Source: a virus. From it: 24,488 bases of DNA. Under the pieces are notes generated by a model, which worked only from the letters and a program-made list of their open reading frames with translations, did no database searches and was not told the origin of the DNA. A program made the translations under genes and the position numbers. The DNA lies in IMG/VR virus record IMGVR_UViG_3300034066_000231, positions 1-24,488 of that record; one strand, 5' to 3'. Shown piece by piece: positions 6,472 to 12,770 of the stretch (positions are counted from its first letter, which is position 1; each line of letters starts with the position of its first letter).

Positions 6472-7469
6472 ACTCGTTTCCAACTAATAAGTTTTGCTTT
6501 TGCTTCTAACCCAGAATAGGTATTTAATTCTATCATAGTCTGAACATCAAGTCCAGCAAGAACCATATCATTTATGTCCTTTTCTAGAACATTACTTGGC
6601 CAAATGACTACTGGAAAATGTGAGTCAATTGCCTTTTCTATTCTTTCTACTATCTGTTTATTCCTTTTTTCATTATCATACACCATAATAAAATCAGTTT
6701 CAAAATTGGTAAGAAAGAACATTTTGTCTATATCTGCACCCACCATTGCTATTGAGTTTTTTATAAACATGCTGTCAAATGGACCTTCAACAACATAGAC
6801 TTTTTTACTCCAATCAACTCCATCTAAACCATAGATCTTAGGTTGATGCTCATCTAAAATAACTGTTATGTATTTGATTGGAGAATTTGGTCTTAAACTT
6901 CTGCCCTGAAACCCAAATATTTTTCCATGATTAATTAAAGGAATAATAATCCTAGGTTCATCTTTTTGAAGAGAATCAAAAGTATGTTTTTGTTGATTAG
7001 TCCATTCCTTAAAGTTTTCACAAAAATATAATTGTTTCAAGTATTCTTGTGGAATTTTTCTTTTTTCTACATACTCTCTAGCGAAATGTTCTTTATTTAG
7101 TTCTGCAAGAGTAGGTAGATCAAAAGACTTTTTTGTGAATGATGGTGCTTTAAAATTGAATTTTGGTTCAGGAGTATTTGAATTTTTTCCAGTTAAACCA
7201 TTCTTATATCTTTCCATCACATACTGATCATAAAGGACACTATCCATATCCTTTAGGAAGTTTGTAAAAGACCTAGATACACCACAATTATGACACTTGT
7301 AATTGTGGTCATTCTTAGATTGGTAAATATATCCCCTTGCTTTGTTTCTATATTTCTGAGAATCCCCACAGTAAGGGCATCTGAAATTATAAAGATTGTT
7401 TTTTACTTGCTTAAATTTTTGAAGCCTAGATGAAACAAGTCCAATATATTTGGAGTCAACAAAACTCAT
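6468..7469 (-). CDS. 61: DNA primase (T4 gp61 type)
   Basis: The 333-residue product matches T4 gp61 in length (342) and layout. An N-terminal zinc ribbon has Cys31-x2-Cys34 and Cys59-x2-Cys62. A conserved GFQGR (186-190) follows. The Toprim-like catalytic part has VYVVEGPFD with Glu228, and IMVYDNE with Asp265. It makes RNA primers on the lagging strand, working with helicase gp41. A near-consensus sigma-70 promoter (7497-7525) lies upstream, overlapping the end of the previous gene, so this gene probably heads an early primase-nrdA-nrdB unit. The ATG at 7467-7469 has no obvious Shine-Dalgarno. Confidence 0.95.
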   Translation of the reverse strand: MSFVDSKYIGLVSSRLQKFKQVKNNLYNFRCPYCGDSQKYRNKARGYIYQSKNDHNYKCHNCGVSRSFTNFLKDMDSVLYDQYVMERYKNGLTGKNSNTPEPKFNFKAPSFTKKSFDLPTLAELNKEHFAREYVEKRKIPQEYLKQLYFCENFKEWTNQQKHTFDSLQKDEPRIIIPLINHGKIFGFQGRSLRPNSPIKYITVILDEHQPKIYGLDGVDWSKKVYVVEGPFDSMFIKNSIAMVGADIDKMFFLTNFETDFIMVYDNEKRNKQIVERIEKAIDSHFPVVIWPSNVLEKDINDMVLAGLDVQTMIELNTYSGLEAKAKLISWKRV

Positions 7470-7480
7470 TACAAGATAAT

Positions 7481-7894
7481 CTATTTGCTAGATTCTATTC
7501 TAGCAGGTTGCTGGTCTGGTGTCAAGATGTCCACCACCATATGAGATTGTGATACTGCAAAGGATAAGAGGATTGCTGCTCCTGCAATTATCCAACGAAA
7601 TTTTCCAAGTTCTTCTACTTTAGTCTCTAATGAATCAATTCTTTTAGAAACTACTTCATGCTGATCTTTATTTTCTAATTTTAATTCTTCAATTAATCTT
7701 CCAACATAATCATCTGCTCTATGACACTGTTCTATTTTTTCCTCATGAACAGCCAACATCTTACTGATATTCTGACTAGTCCTTCCCATAATTTGAATTG
7801 CTTCATCTATCTTTTTCAATAGCAATTCATAAGATGAAAGTCTTTCTTCAAGCACAGCAATTTTGGTATCAGCAGTTGTATTTTGGTTAAACAT
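7481..7894 (-). CDS. Coiled-coil protein with C-terminal membrane segment
   Basis: This 137-residue protein consists of a long helical, coiled-coil-prone region (about 9-97, many Glu/Lys/Leu heptads) and one hydrophobic segment (about 101-119, WIIAGAAILLSFAV), then a short polar tail. The shape recalls XhlA-like haemolysin/holin accessory proteins, but I see no diagnostic motif and leave the function open. I chose the ATG at 7892-7894, which overlaps the end of the gene before it by 8 bases; an upstream TTG at 7927 is possible but lacks a Shine-Dalgarno. It is the last gene of a three-gene overlapping cassette. Confidence 0.72.
   Translation of the reverse strand: MFNQNTTADTKIAVLEERLSSYELLLKKIDEAIQIMGRTSQNISKMLAVHEEKIEQCHRADDYVGRLIEELKLENKDQHEVVSKRIDSLETKVEELGKFRWIIAGAAILLSFAVSQSHMVVDILTPDQQPARIESSK
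7497..7525 (-). promoter_or_regulatory. Sigma-70-like (early) promoter for primase-nrdA-nrdB
   Basis: Minus-strand TTGACA (7525-7520), a 17-base spacer and TAGAAT (7502-7497), one mismatch to the full consensus. It overlaps the 3' end of the coiled-coil gene and lies about 28 bases before the primase ATG. Confidence 0.7.
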
Positions 7895-8078
7895 TTTTCT
7901 TGGTGGATCTTCTAGTAACTCTTGCAAGGTTCTTGAAGAATGGATTCCAATTTCTTCTTTTACCTTTTCTCAAATCCACTGGAGGTTCTTCTGGGGGAAG
8001 TCCTGCTAAACCACCACCTGTTGCAGTCATATTCTCTTTAATTATATTTATTACTCTGTCTACTTTATTGTTTTTCAT
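7887..8078 (-). CDS. Small basic hypothetical protein with GLPPEEPPV motif
   Basis: This 63-residue protein has a helical N-terminus, a glycine/proline-rich middle (TGGGLAGLPPEEPPV) and a strongly basic C-terminus (RKGKRR, RVTRRSTKK). Short proteins with an AGLPPxxPP motif and a basic tail are common in marine T4-like phages, but I know no function. The ATG at 8076-8078 overlaps the stop of the preceding gene (TAATG), typical of coupled translation; a TTG at 8105 would add nine residues. The basic tail could bind nucleic acid or another virion protein. Confidence 0.7.
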   Translation of the reverse strand: MKNNKVDRVINIIKENMTATGGGLAGLPPEEPPVDLRKGKRRNWNPFFKNLARVTRRSTKKNV

Positions 8079-8449
8079 TATAGATTCTGCAGTATTTTTA
8101 AACAATTTTCATCAACAGGAATTTCATTTAAAAAAGATTTTGGATATTCAGGTATTCTATTTAAGAATAATAAAAATGTCTTCATAGAAGACCACAACTC
8201 CTTTTCTATTTTAAAAAATAGAAGGGGAATTGCTGCATCATTGAAGACATTAAAAACTATGATGAAATGATTAATCAGGAGATTTGTTTTTAATTCTCCT
8301 GATTTAACATACCTTCTCAAAAGTTTTTTAATATATTTAAATCTACTTAAGTCCTCAAAGAAGTCTTCTTTTGTAACTGCTTGAGGATTGTCATAATATT
8401 TAATGGCAAATAATATATAATTGTCCTCATTCAACTCATCAAATTTCAT
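8078..8449 (-). CDS. Conserved hypothetical protein (123 aa)
   Basis: This 123-residue, mostly helical protein (MKFDELNEDNYILFAIKYYDNPQ...) is rich in aromatic and leucine residues. It resembles a family of small proteins in T4-like cyanophage genomes, but I recognise no catalytic motif. The ATG at 8447-8449 is 7 bases after the stop of the virion protein gene, so it probably shares its late transcript. Its stop overlaps the start of the next gene. Function unknown. Confidence 0.72.
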   Translation of the reverse strand: MKFDELNEDNYILFAIKYYDNPQAVTKEDFFEDLSRFKYIKKLLRRYVKSGELKTNLLINHFIIVFNVFNDAAIPLLFFKIEKELWSSMKTFLLFLNRIPEYPKSFLNEIPVDENCLKILQNL

Positions 8450-8456
8450 GGACTAA

Positions 8457-9218
8457 TTATTTTGCTGTTGGATAGAGGATGCCATCAGTACCAGTTTGGA
8501 TACCAGACATAGCAACCAGAACCTCACTCTTCACTCTCAGATTTCCATGCATATCAGTGTAAGTGGTAACACCTACCCAACCAGCATGAGTATATCCTCT
8601 ATATGCTGCAGGAGGATTGGTAGTTGTAGAAATACCATAGACCTGCTTATCATAACCATCAACAGATCTCTTAAAGGTAAGAGTGGCACCTGTGGCAATA
8701 CCTGCAGAAATAGTTGATCCTAAGGTAATTGTAGATCCACCAATGGTAGAAATTACAATATTGTTTGAATTATTAACCAAGAAATCACCAACAATAACTC
8801 CAGTTGGAGCAATTACTGGAATGATATTGGTTCCTACTCCAGCATTTGTAGTTGCAGTTCCTGTGACTGGTAAAGTTACTATGGTTTCATTTGCATCATT
8901 TGCATTGCTATAAGTGCTATCAAGAACTGTGTACTTAGGAAGTTCACTGACATAAAAACTAGTTGCAGCAATTGCTGCTCCACTTAATCCTGCAGTAGAA
9001 CCAATGGTGCATTGAGTTGTGCTTGCAATGCCAACAATTACAGCATCACCAAAATAAGTTCCACCAGAACCCCTAATACCAAATCTAATCACATCTCCTG
9101 TGGCAGCAGCCCCAACTTGCCCAAAGGTAGTACCAGATCCAGTAACAACTAAGGTTGAATAGTTCAGCGATACTGTTCCACCTGAACCCTTATTGTCGTT
9201 ATTTCCCCAGAGTGCCAT
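8457..9218 (-). CDS. Putative virion structural protein
   Basis: This 253-residue protein is rich in Gly, Thr, Ser and Ala with many short beta-like segments (TGSGTTFGQVGAAATGDVI, VTLPVTGTATT) and almost no charge, as in exposed beta-structured virion proteins. The N-terminus MALWGNND and a C-terminal block (HAGWVGVTTYTD... LVAMSGIQTGTDGILYPT) resemble cyanomyovirus structural proteins I have seen. It has an exact late promoter 37 bases upstream (9255-9262), as expected for a capsid or tail component. The precise location (head decoration, neck or tail) cannot be decided here. Confidence 0.8.
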   Translation of the reverse strand: MALWGNNDNKGSGGTVSLNYSTLVVTGSGTTFGQVGAAATGDVIRFGIRGSGGTYFGDAVIVGIASTTQCTIGSTAGLSGAAIAATSFYVSELPKYTVLDSTYSNANDANETIVTLPVTGTATTNAGVGTNIIPVIAPTGVIVGDFLVNNSNNIVISTIGGSTITLGSTISAGIATGATLTFKRSVDGYDKQVYGISTTTNPPAAYRGYTHAGWVGVTTYTDMHGNLRVKSEVLVAMSGIQTGTDGILYPTAK

Positions 9219-9254
9219 TCTTTTTACCTAAATTAATTTTTTTTCTTCTTAAGT

Positions 9255-9262
9255 TATTTATA
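9255..9262 (-). promoter_or_regulatory. T4-type late promoter (TATAAATA)
   Basis: Exact TATAAATA on the minus strand, 37 bases before the start of the virion protein gene, again running directly out of the T-run of the upstream terminator. Confidence 0.82.
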
Positions 9263-9286
9263 AAAAAAGGGGAATTGAAATTCCCC
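9262..9286 (-). terminator. Rho-independent terminator
   Basis: The arms GGGGAA and TTCCCC (9269-9274, 9281-9286) enclose a 6-base loop and are followed on the minus strand by seven T. It lies 25 bases after the stop of the 57-residue gene. Confidence 0.85.
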
Positions 9287-9311
9287 AGTCAACTATTAAA
9301 TTATACTAGAT

Positions 9312-9485
9312 TCAAACACACTCTTTAAGAAGTGCCTCTCTTACCATTTTAGCAATCACATTGTCAATATCATTATCTGTAGTGGTTACATATCTATCAA
9401 TGAGGTCACACACAAGTCTTTTGACTTGACATGAATTCATGGCACTAATAAGGATTGGTCTTGCGAGTGATACTAAAGCAGACAT
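9312..9485 (-). CDS. Small hypothetical protein (57 aa)
   Basis: This 57-residue protein (MSALVSLARPILISAMNSCQ...) has an amphipathic, helix-prone first half and an acidic middle (TTTDNDIDNV). No family recognised. The ATG at 9483-9485 has a strong Shine-Dalgarno (GGAGA) at good spacing, so the longer TTG start at 9497 is not needed. A late-type motif AATAAATA (9511-9518) precedes it and a terminator follows, so it could be a short unit of its own. Confidence 0.65.
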   Translation of the reverse strand: MSALVSLARPILISAMNSCQVKRLVCDLIDRYVTTTDNDIDNVIAKMVREALLKECV

Positions 9486-9510
9486 GATGGTCTCCAAATG
9501 AACCTAATAC

Positions 9511-9518
9511 TATTTATT
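9511..9518 (-). promoter_or_regulatory. Late-type promoter motif (AATAAATA)
   Basis: Fits NATAAATA on the minus strand, 26 bases upstream of the ATG of the 57-residue gene. It overlaps the stop codon of the upstream gene. Because the region is AT-rich, a chance match is possible. Confidence 0.45.
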
Positions 9519-10617
9519 TTTTAAGGCTCTTCAGAACATCTCCTGCTTTTTTAGCAAGAGTATCTTGCTTCTGTCTTCTAGATAATTGTCTATTTGCTTC
9601 TGGAGCAGGTGCCTTTGCAGCAGGAGATTCAGATCCCATTGGTTTTGAAGATCTTCTTGTAGATCCTCCACCTTTCACTTGTCTCAGAACTTTTTCTGCT
9701 TCTTGCTCAAGTCTTTCTGCTCTCTTTTGCTTCATCTCTGCTGCTTTCTTTTGAGCAGGACTTAATTCAGTTGATTTTCTTTCTGATGCAGGTCTCAGTT
9801 TTGATTTCTTAGGATCAAAAACACCCTCAGAAAGATCATATCTATTATCAAGATAATTCAGGACTGCTTCTTCTGATGCTGGATTTAACTTTGCAGATGC
9901 TCTTGCCTTAGCAACCTGAAGATCTGAGAGTTCCTTTCTAACTTGTGCTTGTGCTGCTCTTCTTTTTGCTGCTTGAAGAGGATCTGCTCCTGCAGTTTTT
10001 GTATCTTGAAGATCTCCTCTTGGAGCAAGCATTGTAGTATCTGCTTCTTCTAGTTCTGCAGACTCATAAATGTCTACGACTTCTTGCCAAGTAAACTGTG
10101 AAAGGTCATATCCTTCATCTAAAAGAACACCAACCCATTCTTCAACTTCTTCTGGAATAGAAGGTTTAGTATCAATCTTATTTTTGATATTTTTTCTTAC
10201 ATCAATTCTTTCATTCTTATCTGTTTTTGTAAAGAGATCTCTCTCTTCCTTATTAAGTTTTGCAAGATCTGCTGCACCTGCTGCTTTTCTTTCTTTACTT
10301 TGCCACTTTCCACCAAATGATGTTGGAGGTCCACTGCGATCCAATCCACGCATATCCCCATACTTTTGCTTTGGACCTTCACCAGGCTCGTCATGCTCTC
10401 TTGCTTCATCAACTTCTTCTACTTCTTCTTCTACCTTTGCTTTCTTCTTTTTAAACTTGCTAGATACTTCTCCTTTCTCATATCCAATACCATCACCATC
10501 ATCATCCCACCAACGCTTTGGTTTTTCCTTCTTTTCTTCAGTTACAGCATAAGGATCTGCCATTTCAAAAAATGGCTCTCTAATTTCTTTATAAAGATCT
10601 GCCCAAATGTTAGTCAT
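9514..10617 (-). CDS. Charged protein with Excalibur-like calcium loop; putative internal head protein
   Basis: This 367-residue, highly charged and low-complexity protein is of the same general kind as the one at 1800-2954. Near the N-terminus it has RWWDDDGDGIGYEKGE (35-50). The core DxDxDGxxxE (38-47) is the acidic loop pattern of Excalibur/EF-hand-like calcium sites, here without the cysteines of true Excalibur domains. A VDEA site (69-72) fits the cleavage pattern of a gp21-type prohead protease. The C-terminal third is Lys/Arg/Ala-rich and could contact DNA. It lies between a CTS-bearing transferase and virion genes, so a head-internal role is inferred. The ATG at 10615-10617 has only a weak purine stretch upstream. 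Confidence 0.72.
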   Translation of the reverse strand: MTNIWADLYKEIREPFFEMADPYAVTEEKKEKPKRWWDDDGDGIGYEKGEVSSKFKKKKAKVEEEVEEVDEAREHDEPGEGPKQKYGDMRGLDRSGPPTSFGGKWQSKERKAAGAADLAKLNKEERDLFTKTDKNERIDVRKNIKNKIDTKPSIPEEVEEWVGVLLDEGYDLSQFTWQEVVDIYESAELEEADTTMLAPRGDLQDTKTAGADPLQAAKRRAAQAQVRKELSDLQVAKARASAKLNPASEEAVLNYLDNRYDLSEGVFDPKKSKLRPASERKSTELSPAQKKAAEMKQKRAERLEQEAEKVLRQVKGGGSTRRSSKPMGSESPAAKAPAPEANRQLSRRQKQDTLAKKAGDVLKSLKK

Positions 10618-10641
10618 CTTTTTGCTAATTCTTTTTTCTAT

Positions 10642-11751
10642 TTAGTCAGGATGGACTTCTGATACATCCTTGATCCAAGATTTAAACATAAATCCATCCT
10701 CAGTTACGCAGATCAAATGGTTTGCACCAGACCTAATAATTTCACCTCTAAGTCCTGTTGTAGAACTTTCTACAATAGTTCCAACTTTGAATAAATTACC
10801 AAAGATATAATTTTCTCTTAATCCTTTCCAATCTAACTCTGGAGATATTAACCAAGTCTCTTTAACTTCTAATGATCCTCCAAGTTCATCAAATAATTTT
10901 TTAGATCCTTTAAATGATGTTGGCATCATCTTCTTAAAGGATTCAAAGTCACCAGCAGATGCTGCTTTTCTTGCTGCTGCAGAAGATTCATCAGGATCCT
11001 TTGGTCCTGCAGAAACTACATTAATAGAATTAAATTCATATGCAGTTCCATTTTGCTTTAATGATAAACTGTCAATTTCAGCAACTCTTTCTGCTCCAAC
11101 TACAATATTAACTGCAGTGTATCCTTCTTGATTTAAGAATGCAAGAACATCAAAGATAGTTTTAAAATCTTCACTATCAATAATCCTATCTGCATACTGA
11201 GGAAACATTTCCTTCATATACTCAATTTTAATATCAGGAGGAAGTGGATTCTTCTTTCCATCTTGTGTTCTACTTGGGAAGACATAGAAATTACCCCCTG
11301 AAGATGCTTGCTTTAAAGCATTCAAAAGATTCAAATGTCCTTTTGTTGGAGGATTAAATTTACCAAAAGCAACAGTTACAACTTCTCCCCTAACGTCTTG
11401 TCTAGGTTGCTGCCCTCCTTTTCTAGAAGTTCCTGTAGGTTCTGCTTTTTTACTCTTTACTTCAGTAGGTTGAGTTGGTTTAGATCCTAATCTTTTTGGA
11501 GCAGCTTTAAATTTCTTAGATTTTCTTTTTTTAATTTCTGCTGGAGTGTACCCTACCTCATCATCTCCACCATCTTTTTTCTTTTCTTTTCCCTTTATAA
11601 ACTCAAGTTTTCCCTTGACTGTTCTGGCTTGCTTTGTGCCTTCTCTATCTATCCAATATCCGTGACCATCTCCAACATACCCAAGTTTCTTTGCTTGCTT
11701 TGCAGCTTGGGATGTTCTTGCTTCTGTTAAAAAATCTAAGAATCTTTTCAT
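10642..11751 (-). CDS. Nucleotidyltransferase (NMN/cytidylyl-transferase fold) with capsid-targeting-like N-terminus
   Basis: Residues about 124-280 of this 369-residue protein form an HxGH-type nucleotidyltransferase: VAFGKFNPPTKGHLNLL (TKGH at 136-139), VVGAERV (218-224) and SSAAAR (256-261) in place of the family's ISSTxxR. This layout is that of NadM/NadR-like adenylyltransferases. The substrate is not clear from sequence; NMN is possible. The first residues MKRFLDFLTEA resemble the T4 internal-protein capsid targeting sequence MKTYQEFIAEA, with a gp21-like site after Glu10 (LTE/A). Residues about 40-120 are a basic, low-complexity linker. The start codon overlaps the stop of the preceding ORF (ATGA). 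Confidence 0.85.
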   Translation of the reverse strand: MKRFLDFLTEARTSQAAKQAKKLGYVGDGHGYWIDREGTKQARTVKGKLEFIKGKEKKKDGGDDEVGYTPAEIKKRKSKKFKAAPKRLGSKPTQPTEVKSKKAEPTGTSRKGGQQPRQDVRGEVVTVAFGKFNPPTKGHLNLLNALKQASSGGNFYVFPSRTQDGKKNPLPPDIKIEYMKEMFPQYADRIIDSEDFKTIFDVLAFLNQEGYTAVNIVVGAERVAEIDSLSLKQNGTAYEFNSINVVSAGPKDPDESSAAARKAASAGDFESFKKMMPTSFKGSKKLFDELGGSLEVKETWLISPELDWKGLRENYIFGNLFKVGTIVESSTTGLRGEIIRSGANHLICVTEDGFMFKSWIKDVSEVHPD

Positions 11752-11972
11752 TTATTAATTTCTGAATATATCAAATTCTGATTATCCTGTATATATCTTA
11801 GACCAAGATGTTTCAATTGTAAGTATTTATCTTTCTTTTCGTTTGGATCGTTATTCTGATCTACAAAATGAATATAGAATTTAGAAAAATTTTCTATGGT
11901 TCTTTTTTTCAATTGTTTGATTCTTATATGTTTTTTGTAGATCAGAATAAGTTCTTTAAAAAAATCTTCCAT
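11748..11972 (-). CDS. Hypothetical ORF (74 aa) built on a long inverted repeat
   Basis: This 74-codon frame (MEDFFKELILIYKKH...) is linked by TGATG to the methyltransferase upstream and by ATGA to the transferase downstream, which favours a real gene. The product is basic and helix-prone; no family is recognised. Oddly, 100 of its 225 bases form a hairpin with a perfect 18-bp outer stem (see repeat). The constraint may therefore lie on the RNA or DNA as much as on the protein. The ATG at 11970-11972 is chosen; a frame starting upstream at 12023 would overlap the methyltransferase more. Confidence 0.55.
   Translation of the reverse strand: MEDFFKELILIYKKHIRIKQLKKRTIENFSKFYIHFVDQNNDPNEKKDKYLQLKHLGLRYIQDNQNLIYSEINK
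11824..11831 (-). promoter_or_regulatory. Possible late promoter motif (GATAAATA)
   Basis: Fits NATAAATA on the minus strand, 73 bases upstream of the transferase start at 11751 and inside the 74-codon ORF. It would fit late expression of a packaged protein, but the motif is short and in AT-rich coding DNA. Confidence 0.35.
11851..11950. repeat. Perfect 18-bp inverted repeat forming an extended hairpin
   Basis: The arm at 11851-11868 (TTATTCTGATCTACAAAA) is the exact reverse complement of 11933-11950. Inside it, after a 3x3 internal loop, 11872-11876 pairs with 11925-11929, and after a one-base bulge 11877-11880 pairs with 11920-11923. This makes 27 pairs in all. The apical part holds a further near-palindrome TAGAAAA-A-TTTTCTA (11882-11896). 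No GC-rich stem and no trailing T-run suggests an ordinary terminator. Confidence 0.85.
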
Positions 11973-12739
11973 CAGGAAAGCAGCGTAAAAATATCTCTTT
12001 CTGTATTTACCTCTATTCCACACTCTTCAGTAAACTTCTCAAGGTCTCTTCTAGATGGATTATTAATTCTTTCCTTTGCCATTGCATGATAATCATCAGA
12101 TAGATCAAACCCAATATAGTTATGACCAAGAAGTGTGGCAGCAAGACCAGTAGTTCCTGAACCACTATAGGGATCAAGAATTACACCAGGAGATTCCATT
12201 ACTGCCTGAATGCACCTGAGAGGAAGAACAATAGGGAATGGTGCTGGATGAGGATTCTTCATCTCAGGACCAAACTTCCAAACACTTCCATAGTTCACAG
12301 ACCTTCTGGGAAGTTTTGGTCTCTTAGCACCTTTACACAACCAATAGATTCTTTCATCAATCTGAGTGAATCTGTAACCAGAAATCTCAGGACCACTGCC
12401 TCTGTTCCAGATAATTTCTTCCCTGATGTGCCATTTAGTTTTAGGCAACCATTCCCAAGGAGAAGTTGCATTTCCCTGAAGATATCTGACTTTGTGATTG
12501 TAGAATAAAGAACCACCTTCTTTTGTTTTATCAAACAAAACATTCAGAAGTTCAATCTGTTGCTCCTGATATACATCTTCTGGAAGTGAATCATCAAACT
12601 TATCATATTCAATTTTACGAAACAATCCACCACCAATCTTTTGTTTGTTGTATGGTGGTGAAGTTACAGTGCAATCAATGGAGTTATCATCAAGTTGTTT
12701 TGCCAACTCAATGCAGTCTCCAGTTCTCAGATCAATCAT
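11972..12739 (-). CDS. Beta-class DNA amino-methyltransferase (N4-cytosine or N6-adenine)
   Basis: This 255-residue enzyme has the catalytic motif IV first (TSPPY, 26-30) and the S-adenosylmethionine motif I last (DPYSGSGTT, 189-197). That order defines the beta class. HPAPFP (164-169) before motif I is typical. TSPPY occurs in N4-cytosine enzymes and some N6-adenine enzymes, so the modified base is undecided. No restriction endonuclease is recognisable beside it, so it is probably a solitary phage methylase protecting DNA from host restriction. The ATG at 12737-12739 has GGAGA upstream. Its stop overlaps the next start. Confidence 0.92.
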   Translation of the reverse strand: MIDLRTGDCIELAKQLDDNSIDCTVTSPPYNKQKIGGGLFRKIEYDKFDDSLPEDVYQEQQIELLNVLFDKTKEGGSLFYNHKVRYLQGNATSPWEWLPKTKWHIREEIIWNRGSGPEISGYRFTQIDERIYWLCKGAKRPKLPRRSVNYGSVWKFGPEMKNPHPAPFPIVLPLRCIQAVMESPGVILDPYSGSGTTGLAATLLGHNYIGFDLSDDYHAMAKERINNPSRRDLEKFTEECGIEVNTERDIFTLLS

Positions 12740-12770
12740 AGGGTCTCCAGTGTTTTACCAGTGTAGCACA

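Noticed and set aside
8045-8052. AATAAATA inside the 63-residue gene
   Set aside because: It is 150 bases upstream of the next start, within coding sequence; chance is the simplest explanation.
10070-10552. 160-codon plus-strand frame rich in Ser and Phe
   Set aside because: It is the complement of a Lys/Glu-rich coding region, which gives long open frames by composition alone.
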